A stretch of 64,000 nucleotides of DNA from Colletes latitarsis (taxonomy: Eukaryota > Arthropoda > Insecta > Hymenoptera > Colletidae): positions 9,920,001-9,984,000 of the forward strand of contig NC_135141.1 in NCBI RefSeq assembly GCF_051014445.1, written 5' to 3'. Shown here one piece after another: positions 37,951 through 51,125 of the stretch (within the stretch, counting starts at the first letter, position 1; the number at the start of each line of letters is the position of its first letter). The notes under the pieces are model-generated. The model was not told the origin of the DNA and searched no databases. It saw nothing but the letters and a program-made list of their open reading frames with translations. The translations under genes were made by a program, and so were the position numbers.

Positions 37951-39546
37951 CAGACCTAACCGTTGTTATCCTCTTAAATATTGTTCGAATCCAGGTTGAA
38001 TTGACTGTTTCAGTGTGGTACCACATTACTACGTGATCCAAACCAGTAAAACCTTAGGATCTGGCCAACAAGTATGCGATAAATGCGAAAGTATGAGCCA
38101 GATGATTGCACATACCAGACCTAACACAAACCTAACCGTTGTTATCCTCTTAAATATTGTTCGAATCCAGGTTGAATTGACTGTTTCAGTGTGGTACGAC
38201 ATTTACTACGTGATCCAAACTGGAAAAAGCCCAGGATCTGGCCAACAAGTATGCGAAAAATGCGAAATTGTGAGCCAGATAAGGGCAAATCCCAGACATA
38301 TCCAAGACCTAACCGGTCTTATCCTCTAGAATATAGATCGAAACCTGGTTTTATTGACTGTTTCACTGTGGTACCACATTACTGCGTGATCCGAACCAGA
38401 AAACCCCAGGATCTGGCCAACAGGTATGCGAAAGATGCGAAAGTATGATCCAGATGAGGGCAAATCCCAGACATAAGCCAGACCTAACCTGTGTTATCCC
38501 CCAAAATATTGATCCAATCCAAGTTTAATTGACTGTTTCAGTGTTGTAGCACATTACTACGTCATCCAAACTAGAAAAAGCCCAAGATCTGGCCAACAGG
38601 TATGCGAATGACGCGAAAGTATGAGCCAAATGAGGGCAAATCCCAGACATAACCCAAGACTAAGCGCTGTTATTCTCTAAAATATAGATCGAATCCAGGT
38701 TTAGTGGACTGTTTCAGTGTGGTACCACATTTCTACGTGATACAAACCAGAAATAACCCAGGATCTGGCCAACAGGTATGCGAAGGATGCGATAGTATGA
38801 GCCAGATGATGGCAAATCCCAGACATAACCCTGACCTAACCGGTGTTGTCCTCTAAAATATAAATCGAAACCAGGCTTCATTGACAGTTTCAGTGTGGTA
38901 CCACATTACTGCGTGATCCAAACCAGAAGAATACCCAGGATCTGGCCAACATGTATGCCATTAATGCGGAAGTATGAGCCAGATGAGGGCAAATCCCAGA
39001 CATAACCCAGACCTAACCGGTGTTATCCTCTAGAATATTGATCCAGTCCAAGTTTAATTAACAGTTTCAGTGTGGTACCACATTACTACGTTATGCAAAC
39101 CAGAAAATCCCGGGATCTGTCCAACAGGTATGCGAAAGATGCGATAGTATGAGCCAGATGAGGGCAAATCCCAGACATAACCCTGACCTAACCGGTGTTC
39201 TCCTCCAAAATATAAATGGAAACCAGGCTTAATTGACTGTTTCAGTGTGGTACCACATTACTGCGTGATCCCAACCAGAAGAATACCCAGGATCTGGCCA
39301 ACAAGTATGCGACTAATGCGAAAGTATGAGGCAGATGATTGCAAATACCAGACCTAACACAAACCTAACCGTTGTTATCCTCTAAAATATTGTTCGAATC
39401 CAGGTTGAATTGAATGTTTCAGTGTGGCACCACATTACTACGTGATGCAAACCAGTAAAACCCTGGGATCTGGCCAACAAGTATGCGAAAGATGCGATAG
39501 TATGAGCCAGATGAGGGCAAATCCCGGACATAAGACAGACCTAAGC
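37951..39546. repeat. Satellite block D2, copy of 33725-35320
   Basis: Second copy of block D at an offset of 4226 bp; it contains a further empty LINE target at 39321-39336. Similarity ends after the AGACAGACCTAA segment near 39540. Confidence 0.82.
39321..39336. other. Empty paralogue of the LINE target site
   Basis: Uninterrupted AAAGTATGAGGCAGAT in block D2. Confidence 0.85.
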
Positions 39547-40780
39547 TGCGTTATCCTCTAAAATATTGATCCAATCCAAGTTTAATTCACTGTTTCAGTG
39601 TGCTAGCACATTACTATGTGATCCAAACTAGAAAAACCCCAGGATCTGGCCAACAGGTATGCGAATGATGCGAACGTATGAGCCAGATGAGGGCAATTCC
39701 CAGACATAACCCAGACCTAACCGGTGTTATCCTCTAGAATATTGATCCAGTCCAAGTTTAATTAACAGTTTCAGTGTGGTACCACATTACTACGTTATGC
39801 AAACCAGAAAATCCCGGGATCTGTCCAACAGGTATGCGAAAGATGCGATAGTATGAGCTAGATGAGGGCAAATCCCAGACATAACCCAGACCTAACCGGT
39901 GTTATCCTCTAAAATATAAATCGAAACCAGGCTTAATTGACTGTTTCAGTGTGGTACCACATTTCTACGTGATACAAACCAGAAATAACCCAGGATCTGG
40001 CTAACAAGTATGCGAATAAAGCGAATGTATGAGCCAGATGAGGTCAAATCCCAGACATAACCCAGACCTAACCGGTGTTATCCTCTAAAATATAAATCGA
40101 AACCAGGCTTAATGGACTGTTTCAGTGTGGTACCACATTACTGCGTGATCCCAACCAGAAATAGCCCAGGATCTGGCCAACAGTTATGCGAAAGATGCGA
40201 AAGTATGAGCCAGATGAGGGCAAATCCCAGACATAACCCAAGCCTAAGCGGTGTTATCCTCTATGATATAGATCGAATCCAGGTTTATTGGTCTGTTTCA
40301 GTGTGGTACCACATTTCTACGTGATCCAAACATGAAAAAACCCAGGATCTGGCTAACAAGTATGCGAATGATGTGATAGTATAAGCCAGATGAGGGCAAA
40401 CCCCAGACATAAGCCAAACCTAACCTGTGTTATCCTCTCAAATATTGATCCAATCCAAGTTTAATTGACTGTTTCAGTGTGGTAGCACATTACTGCGTGA
40501 TCCAAACTAGAAAAAGCCCAGGATCTGGCAAACAGGTATGCGAATGATGCGAAAGTATGAGCCAAATGAAGGCAAATCCCAGACATAACCCAAGCCTAAG
40601 CGGTGTTATCCTCTATGATATAGATCGAATCCAGGTTTAGTGGACTGTTTCAGTGCGCTACGACATTACTGCATGACCCAAACCAGAAGAAAACCCAGGA
40701 TCTGGCCATCAAGTATGCGATTAAAGCGAAAGTATGAGCCAGATAATTACAAATACCAGACCTAACACAAACCTAACAGG

Positions 40781-43700
40781 TGTTATCCTCTAAAATATTC
40801 ATCGAAACCAGGTTTAATTGGCTGTTTCAGTGTGGTAACGCATCATCTACGTCATCCAAACCAGAGAAAACCGAGGATATGGCCAACAAGTACGCGAAAA
40901 ATGCGAATGTATGAGCAAAATGATGGCAAATACAAGACCTAACCGAGGCATAACCGGTGTTATCCTCTAAAATATAGATCGAGTCCAGGTTTAATTCACA
41001 GTTTCAGTGTGGAAACGCTTTTCCTACGTTATTCATACCAGAAAAAACCTAGGATACGGCCAACAAGTATGCGAAAAATGCGATGCTATGAGCCAAATCA
41101 TGGTAAATCCCAGACCTAACCCAGACATAGCCTCTGTTATCCTGTAACATATTGATCGAGACCAGGTTTAATTTACCGTTTCAGTTTGGTACCATATTAC
41201 TACGTGATCCAAACCAGAAAAAAACCCAGGATCTGGCCAACACGTATGCGAAAAATGCTAAACTATGAGCCAGATCACGGTAAATCCCAGACCTAACCCA
41301 GATATAACCTTTGTTATCCTCTAAAATATTGATCGAGACCAGGTTTAGTTGACTGTTTCAGTGTGGTACAACACTACTACGTGATCCAAACCAGAAAAAA
41401 ACCCAGGATCTGTCCAACAAGTATGTGAAAAGTGCGAAAGTATGAGCCAGATCATGGTAAATCCCAGAGCTAACCCTGACATAACCGGTGTTATACTGAA
41501 AAATAATCATCGAGAACAGGTTTAATTGACTGTTTCAGTTTGGTACCACATTACTACGTGATCCAAACGAGAAAAGACCCAGGGTATGGTCAACAAATAT
41601 GCGAAGAATGCGAAAGTATGAGCCTCATGATGGCAAATCCCAGACCTAACCGAGACATAACCGGTGTTATCCTCTAAAATATACATCGAATCCAGGTTTA
41701 ATTCACGGCTTCAGTGTGGTAATGCATTTCCTACGTTATTCATACCTGAAAAAACCCAGGATACGGCCAACAAGTATGCGAAAAATGCGAAATCATGAGG
41801 CAGATGAGGGCAAATCCCAGACCTAACCCACACCTAACAGGTGTTATCCTCTAAAATATTCATCGAAACCAGGTATAATTGGCTGCTTCAGTGTGGTAAC
41901 GCATTATCTACGTCATCCAAACCAGAGGAACCCGAGGATATGGCCAACAAATTTGCGAGAAATGCGAAACTATGAGCCAGATCATAGGAAATCCCAGACC
42001 TAACCCAGACATAACCTGTGTTATCCTCTAAAATATTGACTGAGGCCAGGTTTAGTTGACTGTTTCAGTGTGGTACAACATTACTACGTGATCCAAACCA
42101 GAAGAAACCCAGGATCTGTCCAACAAGTATACGAAAAGTGTGAAAGTATGAGCAAGATGATGGCAAATACCAGACCTAACCGACACCTAGCCGGTGTTAT
42201 CCTCTAAAATATAGATCAAATCCACGTTTAATTCACTGTTTCTGTGTGGAAACGCATTCCCTACGTTATTCATACCAGAGAAAACCCAAGATACGGCCAA
42301 CAAGTATGCGAAAAATGCGAAACTATGAGCCAAATCATGGTAAATCCCAGACCTAACCCAGACCTGTTATCCTCTAAACTATTGACCCCAACCAGGTATA
42401 ATTGACTGTTTCAGTGTGGTACCACATTACTACGTGATCCAAACTAGAAAAAACCCAGGATCTGGCCAAAAATTATGCGCGAAATGCGAAAACATGAGCC
42501 AGATGAGGCCAAATCCCAGACCTGACCCAGAACTAACCGGTGTTATTCTCTAAAATATTCATCAAAAACAGGTTCGATTGACGGTTTCAGTGTGGTAACG
42601 CTTTACCTACGTTATCCAAACCAGAAAAAACCCAGGATATGGCCAACAAATATGCGAAAAATGCGAAAGTATGAGCCTGATGATGGCAAATGCCAGACCT
42701 AACCGAGACCTAACCGGTGTTATCCTCTTAAATATAGATCGAATCCAGGTTCAATTCACTGTTTCAGTGTGGTAACGCATTTCCTACGTTATGCATACCA
42801 GAAAAACCCAGGATACGGCCAACAAGTATGCGAAAAATGCGAAAGTATGGGCCTGATGATGGCAAAACCCAGACCTAACCCAGACCTAACCGGTATTATC
42901 CTCTAAAATATTCAACGAAACCAGGTTTGATGACTGTTTCAGTTTGGTACCACATTACTACGTGATCCAAGCCAGAAAAAACACAGGATCTGTCCAACAC
43001 GTATGCGAGAAATGCGAAAGTATGAGCCAGATGATGCTAAATCCCAGACCTAACCCAGACATAACCTTTGTTATGCTCTAAAATATTGATCGAGACCCGG
43101 TTTAGTTGACTGTTTCAGTGTGGTACAACATTACTACGTGATCGAAACCAGAAAAAACCCAGATTCTGGCCAACATGTATCCGAAAAGTGCGAAAGTATG
43201 TGCCAGATGAGGGCAAATCCGAGACATAACCCAGACCTGTTACCCTCTAAACTATTGATCCCAACCAGGTATAATTCACTGATTCAGTGTGGTAACGCAT
43301 TTCCTACGTTACTCAAACCAGAGAAACCCAGGATACGGCCAACAGGTATGCGAAAAGTGCGAAAGTATGTGCCAGATGTGGGCAAATCCCAGACCTAACC
43401 CAGACCTGTTATCCTCTAAACTATAGATCGCAACCAGGTATAATCGTCTGTTTCAGTGTGGTACCACATCACTACGTGACCCGAACCAGAAAAAACCCAG
43501 GATCTGGCCAAAAAGTATGCGAAAAGTACGAAAGTATGAGCCAGATGAGGGCAAATCCCAGACCTAGCCCAGACCTAACCGGTGTTATCCTGGAAAATAT
43601 TGATCGACAGCAGGTTAGTTGACTGTTTCAGTTTGGTACCACATTACTACCTTATCCAAACCAGAAAAAAACCCAGGATCTGGCCAACAAATATGCGAAA

Positions 43701-46700
43701 AATGCGAAAGTATGTGCCAGATGATGGCAAATACCAGACCTAACCGAGACCTAACTGGTGTTATCCTCTAAAATATAGATCGAATCCAGGTTTAATTCAC
43801 TGTTTCAGTGTGGTAACGCATTTCCTACGTTATTCATACCAGGAAAAACCCAGGATTCGGCCAACAAGTATGCGATAAGTGCGAAAGTATGTGCCAGATA
43901 AGGGCAAATCCCAGACCACACACAGACCTGTTAGCCTCTAAACTATTGATCGCAACCAGGTATAATTGACTGTTTCAGTGTGGTACCACACTACTACCTG
44001 ATTCAAACCAAAAGAAACCCAGGATCTGGCCAACAAATATGCGAGAAATGCGAAAGTATGTGCCAGATGATGGCAAATACCAGATCTAACTGAGACCTAG
44101 CCGGTGTTATCCTCTAAAATATAGATCAAATCCACGTTTAATTCACTGTTTTAGTGTGGAAACGCATTCCCTACGTTATTCATACCAGAGAAAACCCAAG
44201 ATATGGCCAACAAGTATGCGAAAAATGCGAAACTATGAGCCAAATCATGGTAAATCCCAGACCTAACTCAGACATAACCGGTGTTATCCTCTAAAATATT
44301 GATCGAGACCAGGTTTAATTGACTGTTTCAGTTTGGTACCACATTACTACGTGATCCCGATCAGAAAAAAACTAAGGATCTGGCCAATAAGTATGCAAAA
44401 AATGCGAAAGTATGTGCCAGATGATGGCAAATACCAGACCTAACCCAGACCTAACCGGTGTTGTTCTCTAAAATATTCACCGAAACCAGGTTTAATTGAC
44501 TGTTTCAGTTTGGTACCACATTACTATGTGATCCCTACCAGAAAAAAACTCAGGATCTGGCCAACAAGTATGCGAAAAATGCGAAAGAATGAGCCAGGTG
44601 GGGGCAAATCCCAGACCTAACCTGTGTTATCCTGTAAAATATTGATCGAGACCATGTTTAGTTGACTGTTTCAGTGTGGTACCACATTACTACGTGTTGC
44701 AAACCAAAAAGTACCCAGAATCTGGCCAACAAGTATGCGAAGAATGCGACAGTATGAGCCAGATGAGGGCATATCCCAGACCTAACCCAGACCTAACCGG
44801 TGTTATCCTGTAAAATATTGATCGAGACCAGGTTTAGTTGACTGTTTCAGTGTGGTAACGCATTTCCTACGTTATTCATACCAGAAAATACCCAGGATAC
44901 GGCTAACAAGTAAGCGAAAAGTGCGAAAGTATGTGCCAGATGAGGGCAAATCCGAGACATATCCCAGACCTGTTACCCTCTAAACTATTGATCCCAACCA
45001 GGTATAATTCACTGATTCAGTGTGGTAACGCATTTCCTACGTTACTCATACCAGAGAAACCCAGGATACGGCCAACAGGTATGCGAAAAGTGCGAAAGTA
45101 TGTGCCAGATGTGGGCAAATCCCAGACCTAACCCAGACCTGTTATCCTCTAAACTATAGATCGCAACCAGGTATAATCGTCTGTTTCAGTGTGGTACCAC
45201 ATCACTACGTGACCCGAACCAGAAAAAACCCAGGATCTGGCCAAAAAGTATGCGAAAAGTACGAAAGTATGAGCCAGATGAGGGCAAATCCCAGACCTAG
45301 CCCAGACCTAACCGGTGTTATCCTGGAAAATATTGATCGACAGCAGGTTAGTTGACTGTTTCAGTTTGGTACCACATTACTACCTTATCCAAACCAGAAA
45401 AAAACCCAGGATCTGGCCAACAAATATGCGAGAAATGCGAAAGTATGTGCCAGATGAGGGCAAATCCCAGACCTAACCCAGACCTAACCGGTGTTATTCT
45501 CTAAATTATTCATCGAAACCAGGTTTAATTGACTGTTACATTATGGTAACGCATTACCTACGTTATCCAAGCCAGAAAAAACCCAGTTTATGGCCAACAA
45601 ACATTGCGAAAAAAGCGAAACTATGTGCCAGATGATGGTAAATCCCAGAACTAACTCACACCTAACCGGTGTTATCCTGGTAAATATTGATCGAGACCAT
45701 GTTTAATTGCCTGTTTCAGTGTGGTACCACACTGCTACGTGATCCAAACCAGAAAAAAACCCAGGATCTGGCCAACAAGTATGCGAATAATGCGAAAGTA
45801 TGTGCCAGATGATGGCAAATACCAGACCCAACACAAACCTAACCGGTGTTATCCTCTAAAATATTGATCGAGACCGGGTTTAGTTGACTGTTTTAGTGTG
45901 GTACCACGTTTCTACCTGATCCAAATCAGAATAAAACCCCGGATCTGGCCAAGAAGTATTCGAAACATGCGACAGTATGGGACAGATGAGGGCAAATCCC
46001 AGACCTAACCCAGACCTAACCGGTGTTATTCTCTAAATTATTCATCGAAACCAGGTTTAATTGACGGTTCCAGTGTGGTAACGCATTACACAAGTTATCC
46101 AAACCAGAAGAAACCCAGAATATTGCCAACAAATGTGCGAAAAATGCGAAAGCTTGAGCCAGATGATGGCAAATCCCAGACCTAACACAAACCTAACCGG
46201 TGTTATCATCTATAATACTGATCGAATTCAGGTTTAAGTGACTGTTTCAGTGTGGTACCACATTACTACATGATCCGAACAAGTAAAATCCCTCGACCTG
46301 GCCAACATGTATGCGATAAATACGAAAGTAGGAGCCAGATGATGGCAAATCCCAGACCTACCTCAAACATAACCGATGTTACTCTCTAAAATATTCATCG
46401 AAAACAGGTTTAATTGACTGTTTCAGTGGGGTAACGCATTACCTACGTTATCCAAACCAGAAAAAACGCCGGAACTGGCCAACAAGTATGCGAAAAATGC
46501 GACAGTATGAGGCAGATGAGGGCAAATCCCAGACCTAACCCAGACCTAACCGGTGTTACTCTCTAAAATATTCTTCGAAACCAGGTTTAGTTGACGGTCT
46601 CAGTGTGGTAACGCATTACCTAGGTTATCCAAACCAGAAAAAACCCAGTTTATGGCCAACATGTATGCGAAAAATGCGACAGTATGATACAGATGAGGGC

Positions 46701-46900
46701 AAATCCCAGACCTAACCCAGACCTAACCGGTGTTATTCTCTAAATTATTCATCGAAACCAGGTTTAATTGACTGTTACATTGTGGTAACGCATTACCTAC
46801 GTTATCCAAGCCTGTAAAAACCCAGTATGTGGCCAACAAATATTGCGAAAAAAGCGAAACTATGAGCCAGATGAGTGCAAATCGCAGATCTAAACGAGAC
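40781..46900. repeat. 176-bp satellite, zone 3 (GGTAACGCAT subfamily)
   Basis: About 35 monomers in the same orientation. Many carry GTGGTAACGCATTNCCTACGTTAT in place of the usual GTGGTACCAC core, interspersed with ordinary cores. Some monomers are shorter by about 12 bp because the second ACCTAACC block is missing (CCAGACCTGTTATCC at about 42357, 43230, 43400, 45135). An internal duplication pairs about 43170-43720 with 44903-45453 (offset 1733). Neighbouring monomers differ more than in zone 2. No gene is visible. Confidence 0.92.
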
Positions 46901-49347
46901 CTAACCGGTGTTGTTCTCTAAAATATTGAACCAATCCTGGTTTAATTGACTGTTTCAGTGTGGTACCGCATACCTACGTCATCCAAACCAGAAAAAACCA
47001 GTGATCTGGCCAACAAGTATGCAAAAAATGCGAAAGTATGAGCCAGATGAGGGCAAATCCCAGCCATAAACGTGGCCCAACAGGTGTTATCCTTTAAAAT
47101 ATTAACTGTGGCCTGGTTTAGTTGACAGTTTCAGTGTGGTACCACAATACTACCTTATCCAATACAGAAGAAAAAACAGGAACTGGCCAACAAGTATGTG
47201 AAAAATGCGAAATTATGAGGCAGATGGGATCAAATACCAGACCTAACTGGTGTTATCCTTTAAAATATTGATCGGGGCCCGGTTTAATTGACTGTTTCAG
47301 TGTGGTACCACATTACTACGTCATCCAAACCAGAAAAAGCCCAGGATCTTGCCAGCAAGTATGCGACGAATGCGAACGTATGTGCCAGATGAGGGCAAAT
47401 CGCAGATCTAAACGAGACCCAACCGGTGTTATGCTTTAAAATATTGATCGGGACCTGGTTTATTGACTGCTTCAGTGTGGTACATTATTACTGCGTGGTC
47501 CAAATCAGAAAAAGCCCAGGATCTGGCCAAGAAGTATGTGAAGAATGCTAACGTATGAGCCAGATGATTGCAAATACCAGACCTAACACAAACCAAACCG
47601 GTGTTATTCTCTAAAATATAGATCGAAACAAGGTTTAATTGACTGTTTGAGTGTGGTACCACATTACTACATTACCCAAACCAGAAGAAAACCCAGGATG
47701 TGGCCAAGAAGTATGCGAAAAATGCGAAAGTATGAGCCAGATGAGGGCAAATTCCAGTCCTAAACGAGATCCCAACCGTTATTATCCTTTAAAATATTGA
47801 TCGAGAACTGGTTTCATTTAATGTGTCAGTGTGGTACCACATTACTACGTTACCCAAACCAGAGGAAAACCCAAGATCTGGCCAGGAAGTATGAGAAGAA
47901 TGCGAACGTATGAGCCAGATGAGGGCAAATCGCAGACCTGAACGAGACCCAACCGCTGTTATCCTTTAAAATATTGATCGGGACCTGGTTTATTGACTGC
48001 TTCAGTGTGGTACATCATTACTACGTGGTCCAAACCAGAAAAAGCCCAGGATCTGCCCAACAATTATGCGATAAATGCGAATGTATGAGGCAGATGGGGT
48101 CAAGTACCAGACCCAACCGGTGTCATCGTATAAAATATTGTTCGGGGCCTGGCTTAATTGACTGTTTCAGTGTGGTACCACATTACTACGTGATCCAAAC
48201 AAGAAAAAGCCCAGGATGAGGCATCAAGTATGCGAAAAATGCGAAACTACGAGTCAGATGGGGTCAAATACCAGACCTAACTGGTGTTATCCTTTAAACT
48301 ATTGATCGGGTTAGGTTTAATTGACTGTTTCAGTTGTGGTTCCACAATACTACGTTATCCAAACCAGAAGAAAACCCATGATCTGGCCAAGAAGTATGAG
48401 AGAAATGCGAACGTATGTGCCAGATGCGGGCAAATCGCAGATCGAAACGAGACCCAACAGGTGTTATCCTCTAAAATATTGATCCAATCCAGGTATAAAT
48501 GACTTTTTCAGTGTGGTACCACAATACTACGTGATCGAAACTAGAAGAAGCCCAGGGTCTGGCCTGCAAGTATGCGAAAATGCGAAAGTATGAGCCAGAT
48601 GATTGCAAATACCAGACCTAACACAAACCTAACCGGTGTTATCCTCTAAAGTATTGATCGAATCCGGGTTTAATTGATTGTTGCAGTGTGGTACCCGAAT
48701 ACTACGTGATCCAAACCAGAAAAAGCCCAGTATCTGGCCAAGAAGTATGCGAAAAATGCGAAAGAATGAGCCAGATGAGGGCAAATCCCAGACATTTTCG
48801 AGACCCAACCGGTGTTATGCTTTAAAATATTGGTCGTGGCCAGGTTTGATTGACTGTTTCAGTGTGGTACCACAATACTACGTTATTCAAACCGGAGGAA
48901 AACTCAGGATCTGGCCAACAAGTATGCGAGTAATGCGAAAGTAGGGGCAGATGGGGTCAAATACCAGACCTAAGTGGTGGTATCCTTTAAAATATTGATC
49001 GAGGTCGGGTTTAGTTGACTGTTTCAGTGTGGTACAACATTACTACGTGGTCCAAACCAGAAAAAGCCGAGGATCTGGCCAAGAAGTATGAGAAGAATGC
49101 GAACGTATGAGCCAGATGAGGGCAAATCGCAGATCTAAACGAGACCTAACCGGTGTTGTCCTCTAAAATATTGATCCGATCCAGGTTCAATTGACTGTTT
49201 CAGTGTGGTACCGCATTCCCACGTCATCCAAACAAGAAAAAGCCAATGATCTGGCCAACAAGTATGCAAAAAATGCGAACGTATTAGCCAGATGAAGGCA
49301 TATCGCAGATCTAAACGAGACCCAACCGGTGTTATCCTTCAATATAT
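46901..49347. repeat. 176-bp satellite, zone 4, left of Gypsy element
   Basis: About 14 diverged monomers resembling zone 1 (TCCTTTAAAATATTGATCGGG endings, AACGAGACCCAACCGG segments). The array stops at the Gypsy 5' LTR after TTCAATATAT. No gene is visible. Confidence 0.92.
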
Positions 49348-49657
49348 TGTTGCGACGGTATGAAGATGCCGCGCAATACCGCGAAATTGCATCGTCGCAA
49401 TGGTGTGAAGAGGCTTCGCGATGATGTGAAGCTGCCACACGAAAACGAGCGGATGCGAGATCCCGATCCTTCCGGTTGCTGAGAGACCGGAAACGATTTG
49501 AAGATTAGAATTACGGCAGATCGCAAGGCGAACAAACGTATTGAAAAGCACTGTTGTTAATAAAGTTCCTAGTTTACATTAGTGTGTTACGTTGTGCTGT
49601 TTTAATTGTGTTGTGACAATATGAGGCGAGCGACGAGCAATACTCCCCGGCGCAACA
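49348..49657 (+). repeat. Gypsy 5' LTR
   Basis: 310 bp, TGTTGCG...CGCAACA. AATAAA at 49559-49564 is followed by a GT-rich stretch. The left flank ends in ATAT, which is repeated right of the 3' LTR at 52101. Confidence 0.95.
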
Positions 49658-49658
49658 G

Positions 49659-49675
49659 TGGCGTCAGAAGTGGGG
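49659..49675 (+). promoter_or_regulatory. Primer binding site (minus-strand priming)
   Basis: TGGCGTCAGAAGTGGGG starts one base after the 5' LTR. This is the position and TGG start expected for pairing with a tRNA 3' CCA end. I did not match it to a particular tRNA. Confidence 0.7.
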
Positions 49676-49682
49676 AAGGAAC

Positions 49683-51125
49683 CACGGGAATGCAGACAGC
49701 CTTTCCCGGAGACCCTGCGAAGCTTTGCAATGCAAACGCTGCTTACGTCTGGAGCAAGATCGCGAAGAAGAGCATCTTGTTCTCAGGACTACCTGCGTAT
49801 CTGCGAAGACGGAAGATTGGATTAAGGCCCAGGAAGAGGATGAGGATCTGCGATTTATTCGACAAGCGAAGATTGAAGAGAATAAGCCTACTTGGCAGGA
49901 TGTTTCAGCACTTTCTCCTGAAGCGAAGTACTTCTGGAAAACGTGGGATTTCTTGGAAGTACAATGTGGATTATTGTTCCTGAGGTGGGAATCTGCTGAT
50001 GGAAATGAGTTCAATCGGTTATTGGTTGTACCGAAAAGCAAAATTGCCGAAGCCCTTCAGGAATGCCATGATGCGTCTTCTGGAGGACACTTTGGGGTGA
50101 GGAAGACATTGGCGAAAATTCGACAGCGCTTCTTTTGGCCGAACCACCGTCGGGACGTGGAAGATTGGTGTCGCCGGTGCCATAGCTGTTCTGCGAGGAA
50201 AGGACCTGCGGAGAAGGGAAGAGGAACCATGAAGGTTTATAACGTAGGAGCACCTTTTGAGAGGATAGCGCTCGACGTTGTTGGTCCCCTGCCGAGGTCT
50301 TTCGCTGGGAACAGATTCGCGCTGGTTGTGATAGATTATTTTTCGAAGTGGCCAGAGGTTATTCCACTTCCCAACCAGCGGGCGACAACGATTTCCACGG
50401 CGTTGCTGAAGGAAGTGATAAGCCGACATGGAGTTCCGCTAGAGCTGCATTCTGATCAGGGTCGGAGTTTCGAATCAAGCATCTTCAGGGAACTGATGAA
50501 GATACTTGGAATTAGGAAGACAAGGACAACTCCATTACACCCTCAGTCGGACGGGCTCGTTGAGCGGATGATTAGAACCTTGTTGCGATATTTGTCTCAG
50601 TTTGTTGCAGAACATCAAAAGGACTGGGACGAATGGATTCCAACGTTCTTCCTTGCTTATCGATCCTCGCAACATGAAGTGACTCAGAATACTCCGTCGA
50701 TGGTTCTCACGGGACGGGAGCTGCGCCTTCCTCTGGATCTTCTAAGGAGAGCTGTTCCTGCTGAGAGAAAGGATGAAGATGATTTCATTGAGGGAACCAA
50801 GAAAAGGATTGAAGAAGTTCACAAATTCGTTCGACAGCGGATGCGAATTTGTTCGGAGAGGACGAAATCGTGGTATGATTCGTTCTCGAGATCAATTTCC
50901 TTTGCTCCAGGAGAGAAGGTGTGGCTATACAATCCTCGAAGGACGAAGGGAAGATGCCCGAAGCTCCAATACGACTGGGAAGGACCCTACGAGGTGAAAA
51001 ATCGGCTGAATGAGTTGATCTACCGGATAGTCCGTTCCCCGAAGTTCAAACCAAGGGTTGTGCATGTGAATCGACTGGCCCGGTACGATTCACGAGAGGC
51101 CCCCTGCGAAGGAACTGCGAGGTGA
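49683..51125 (+). CDS. Gypsy pol remnant: RNase H end plus complete integrase
   Basis: The frame opens at 49683 with HGNADSLSRRPC, the junction between RNase H and integrase in Gypsy pol, and runs without break to TGA at 51123. No ATG marks a start; the deletion put this segment just behind the leader. Counting from the TTG at 49725: HHCC zinc finger with H115, H122, C152 and C155; catalytic core D184, D244 and E280 (spacing D-35-E); GPY module at about 420-422. Integrase joins the cDNA ends to host DNA in the nucleus. All key residues are present, so the protein may be functional if translated; a missing start and leader context make this uncertain. The next element feature is a 665-bp non-coding tail before the 3' LTR. 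Confidence 0.9.
   Translation, partial: HGNADSLSRRPCEALQCKRCLRLEQDREEEHLVLRTTCVSAKTEDWIKAQEEDEDLRFIRQAKIEENKPTWQDVSALSPEAKYFWKTWDFLEVQCGLLFLRWESADGNEFNRLLVVPKSKIAEALQECHDASSGGHFGVRKTLAKIRQRFFWPNHRRDVEDWCRRCHSCSARKGPAEKGRGTMKVYNVGAPFERIALDVVGPLPRSFAGNRFALVVIDYFSKWPEVIPLPNQRATTISTALLKEVISRHGVPLELHSDQGRSFESSIFRELMKILGIRKTRTTPLHPQSDGLVERMIRTLLRYLSQFVAEHQKDWDEWIPTFFLAYRSSQHEVTQNTPSMVLTGRELRLPLDLLRRAVPAERKDEDDFIEGTKKRIEEVHKFVRQRMRICSERTKSWYDSFSRSISFAPGEKVWLYNPRRTKGRCPKLQYDWEGPYEVKNRLNELIYRIVRSPKFKPRVVHVNRLARYDSREAPCEGTAR

Larger units (their letters stand above)
2131..40780. repeat. 176-bp satellite, zone 2 (homogenised core)
   Basis: Roughly 215 tandem monomers in one orientation, interrupted only by two copies of a 447-bp LINE tail. 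The 176-bp period is exact in places: near-identical monomers start at 6267, 6443 and 6619, and at 10861 and 11037. Several monomer types alternate, recognisable by the GGTACC, GCTAGC, GGTAGC or CTACGA core and by the 'ATAGATCGAATCCAGG', 'TTGATCCAATCCAAG' or 'TTGTTCGAATCCAGG' ending. Long-range repeats (9.6-10 kb, 4.75 kb, 4.2 kb, 1.76 kb) are listed separately. A few monomers carry internal deletions (about 3650, 4700). I see no gene. Confidence 0.96.

Noticed and set aside
324..49347. CRISPR array
   Set aside because: The repeats are contiguous 176-bp units with no unique spacers, no cas genes, and a eukaryotic retroelement context.
49683..51125. Domesticated host integrase gene
   Set aside because: It lies between two matching LTRs with primer site, polypurine tract and target duplication, so it is simply part of a Gypsy element.
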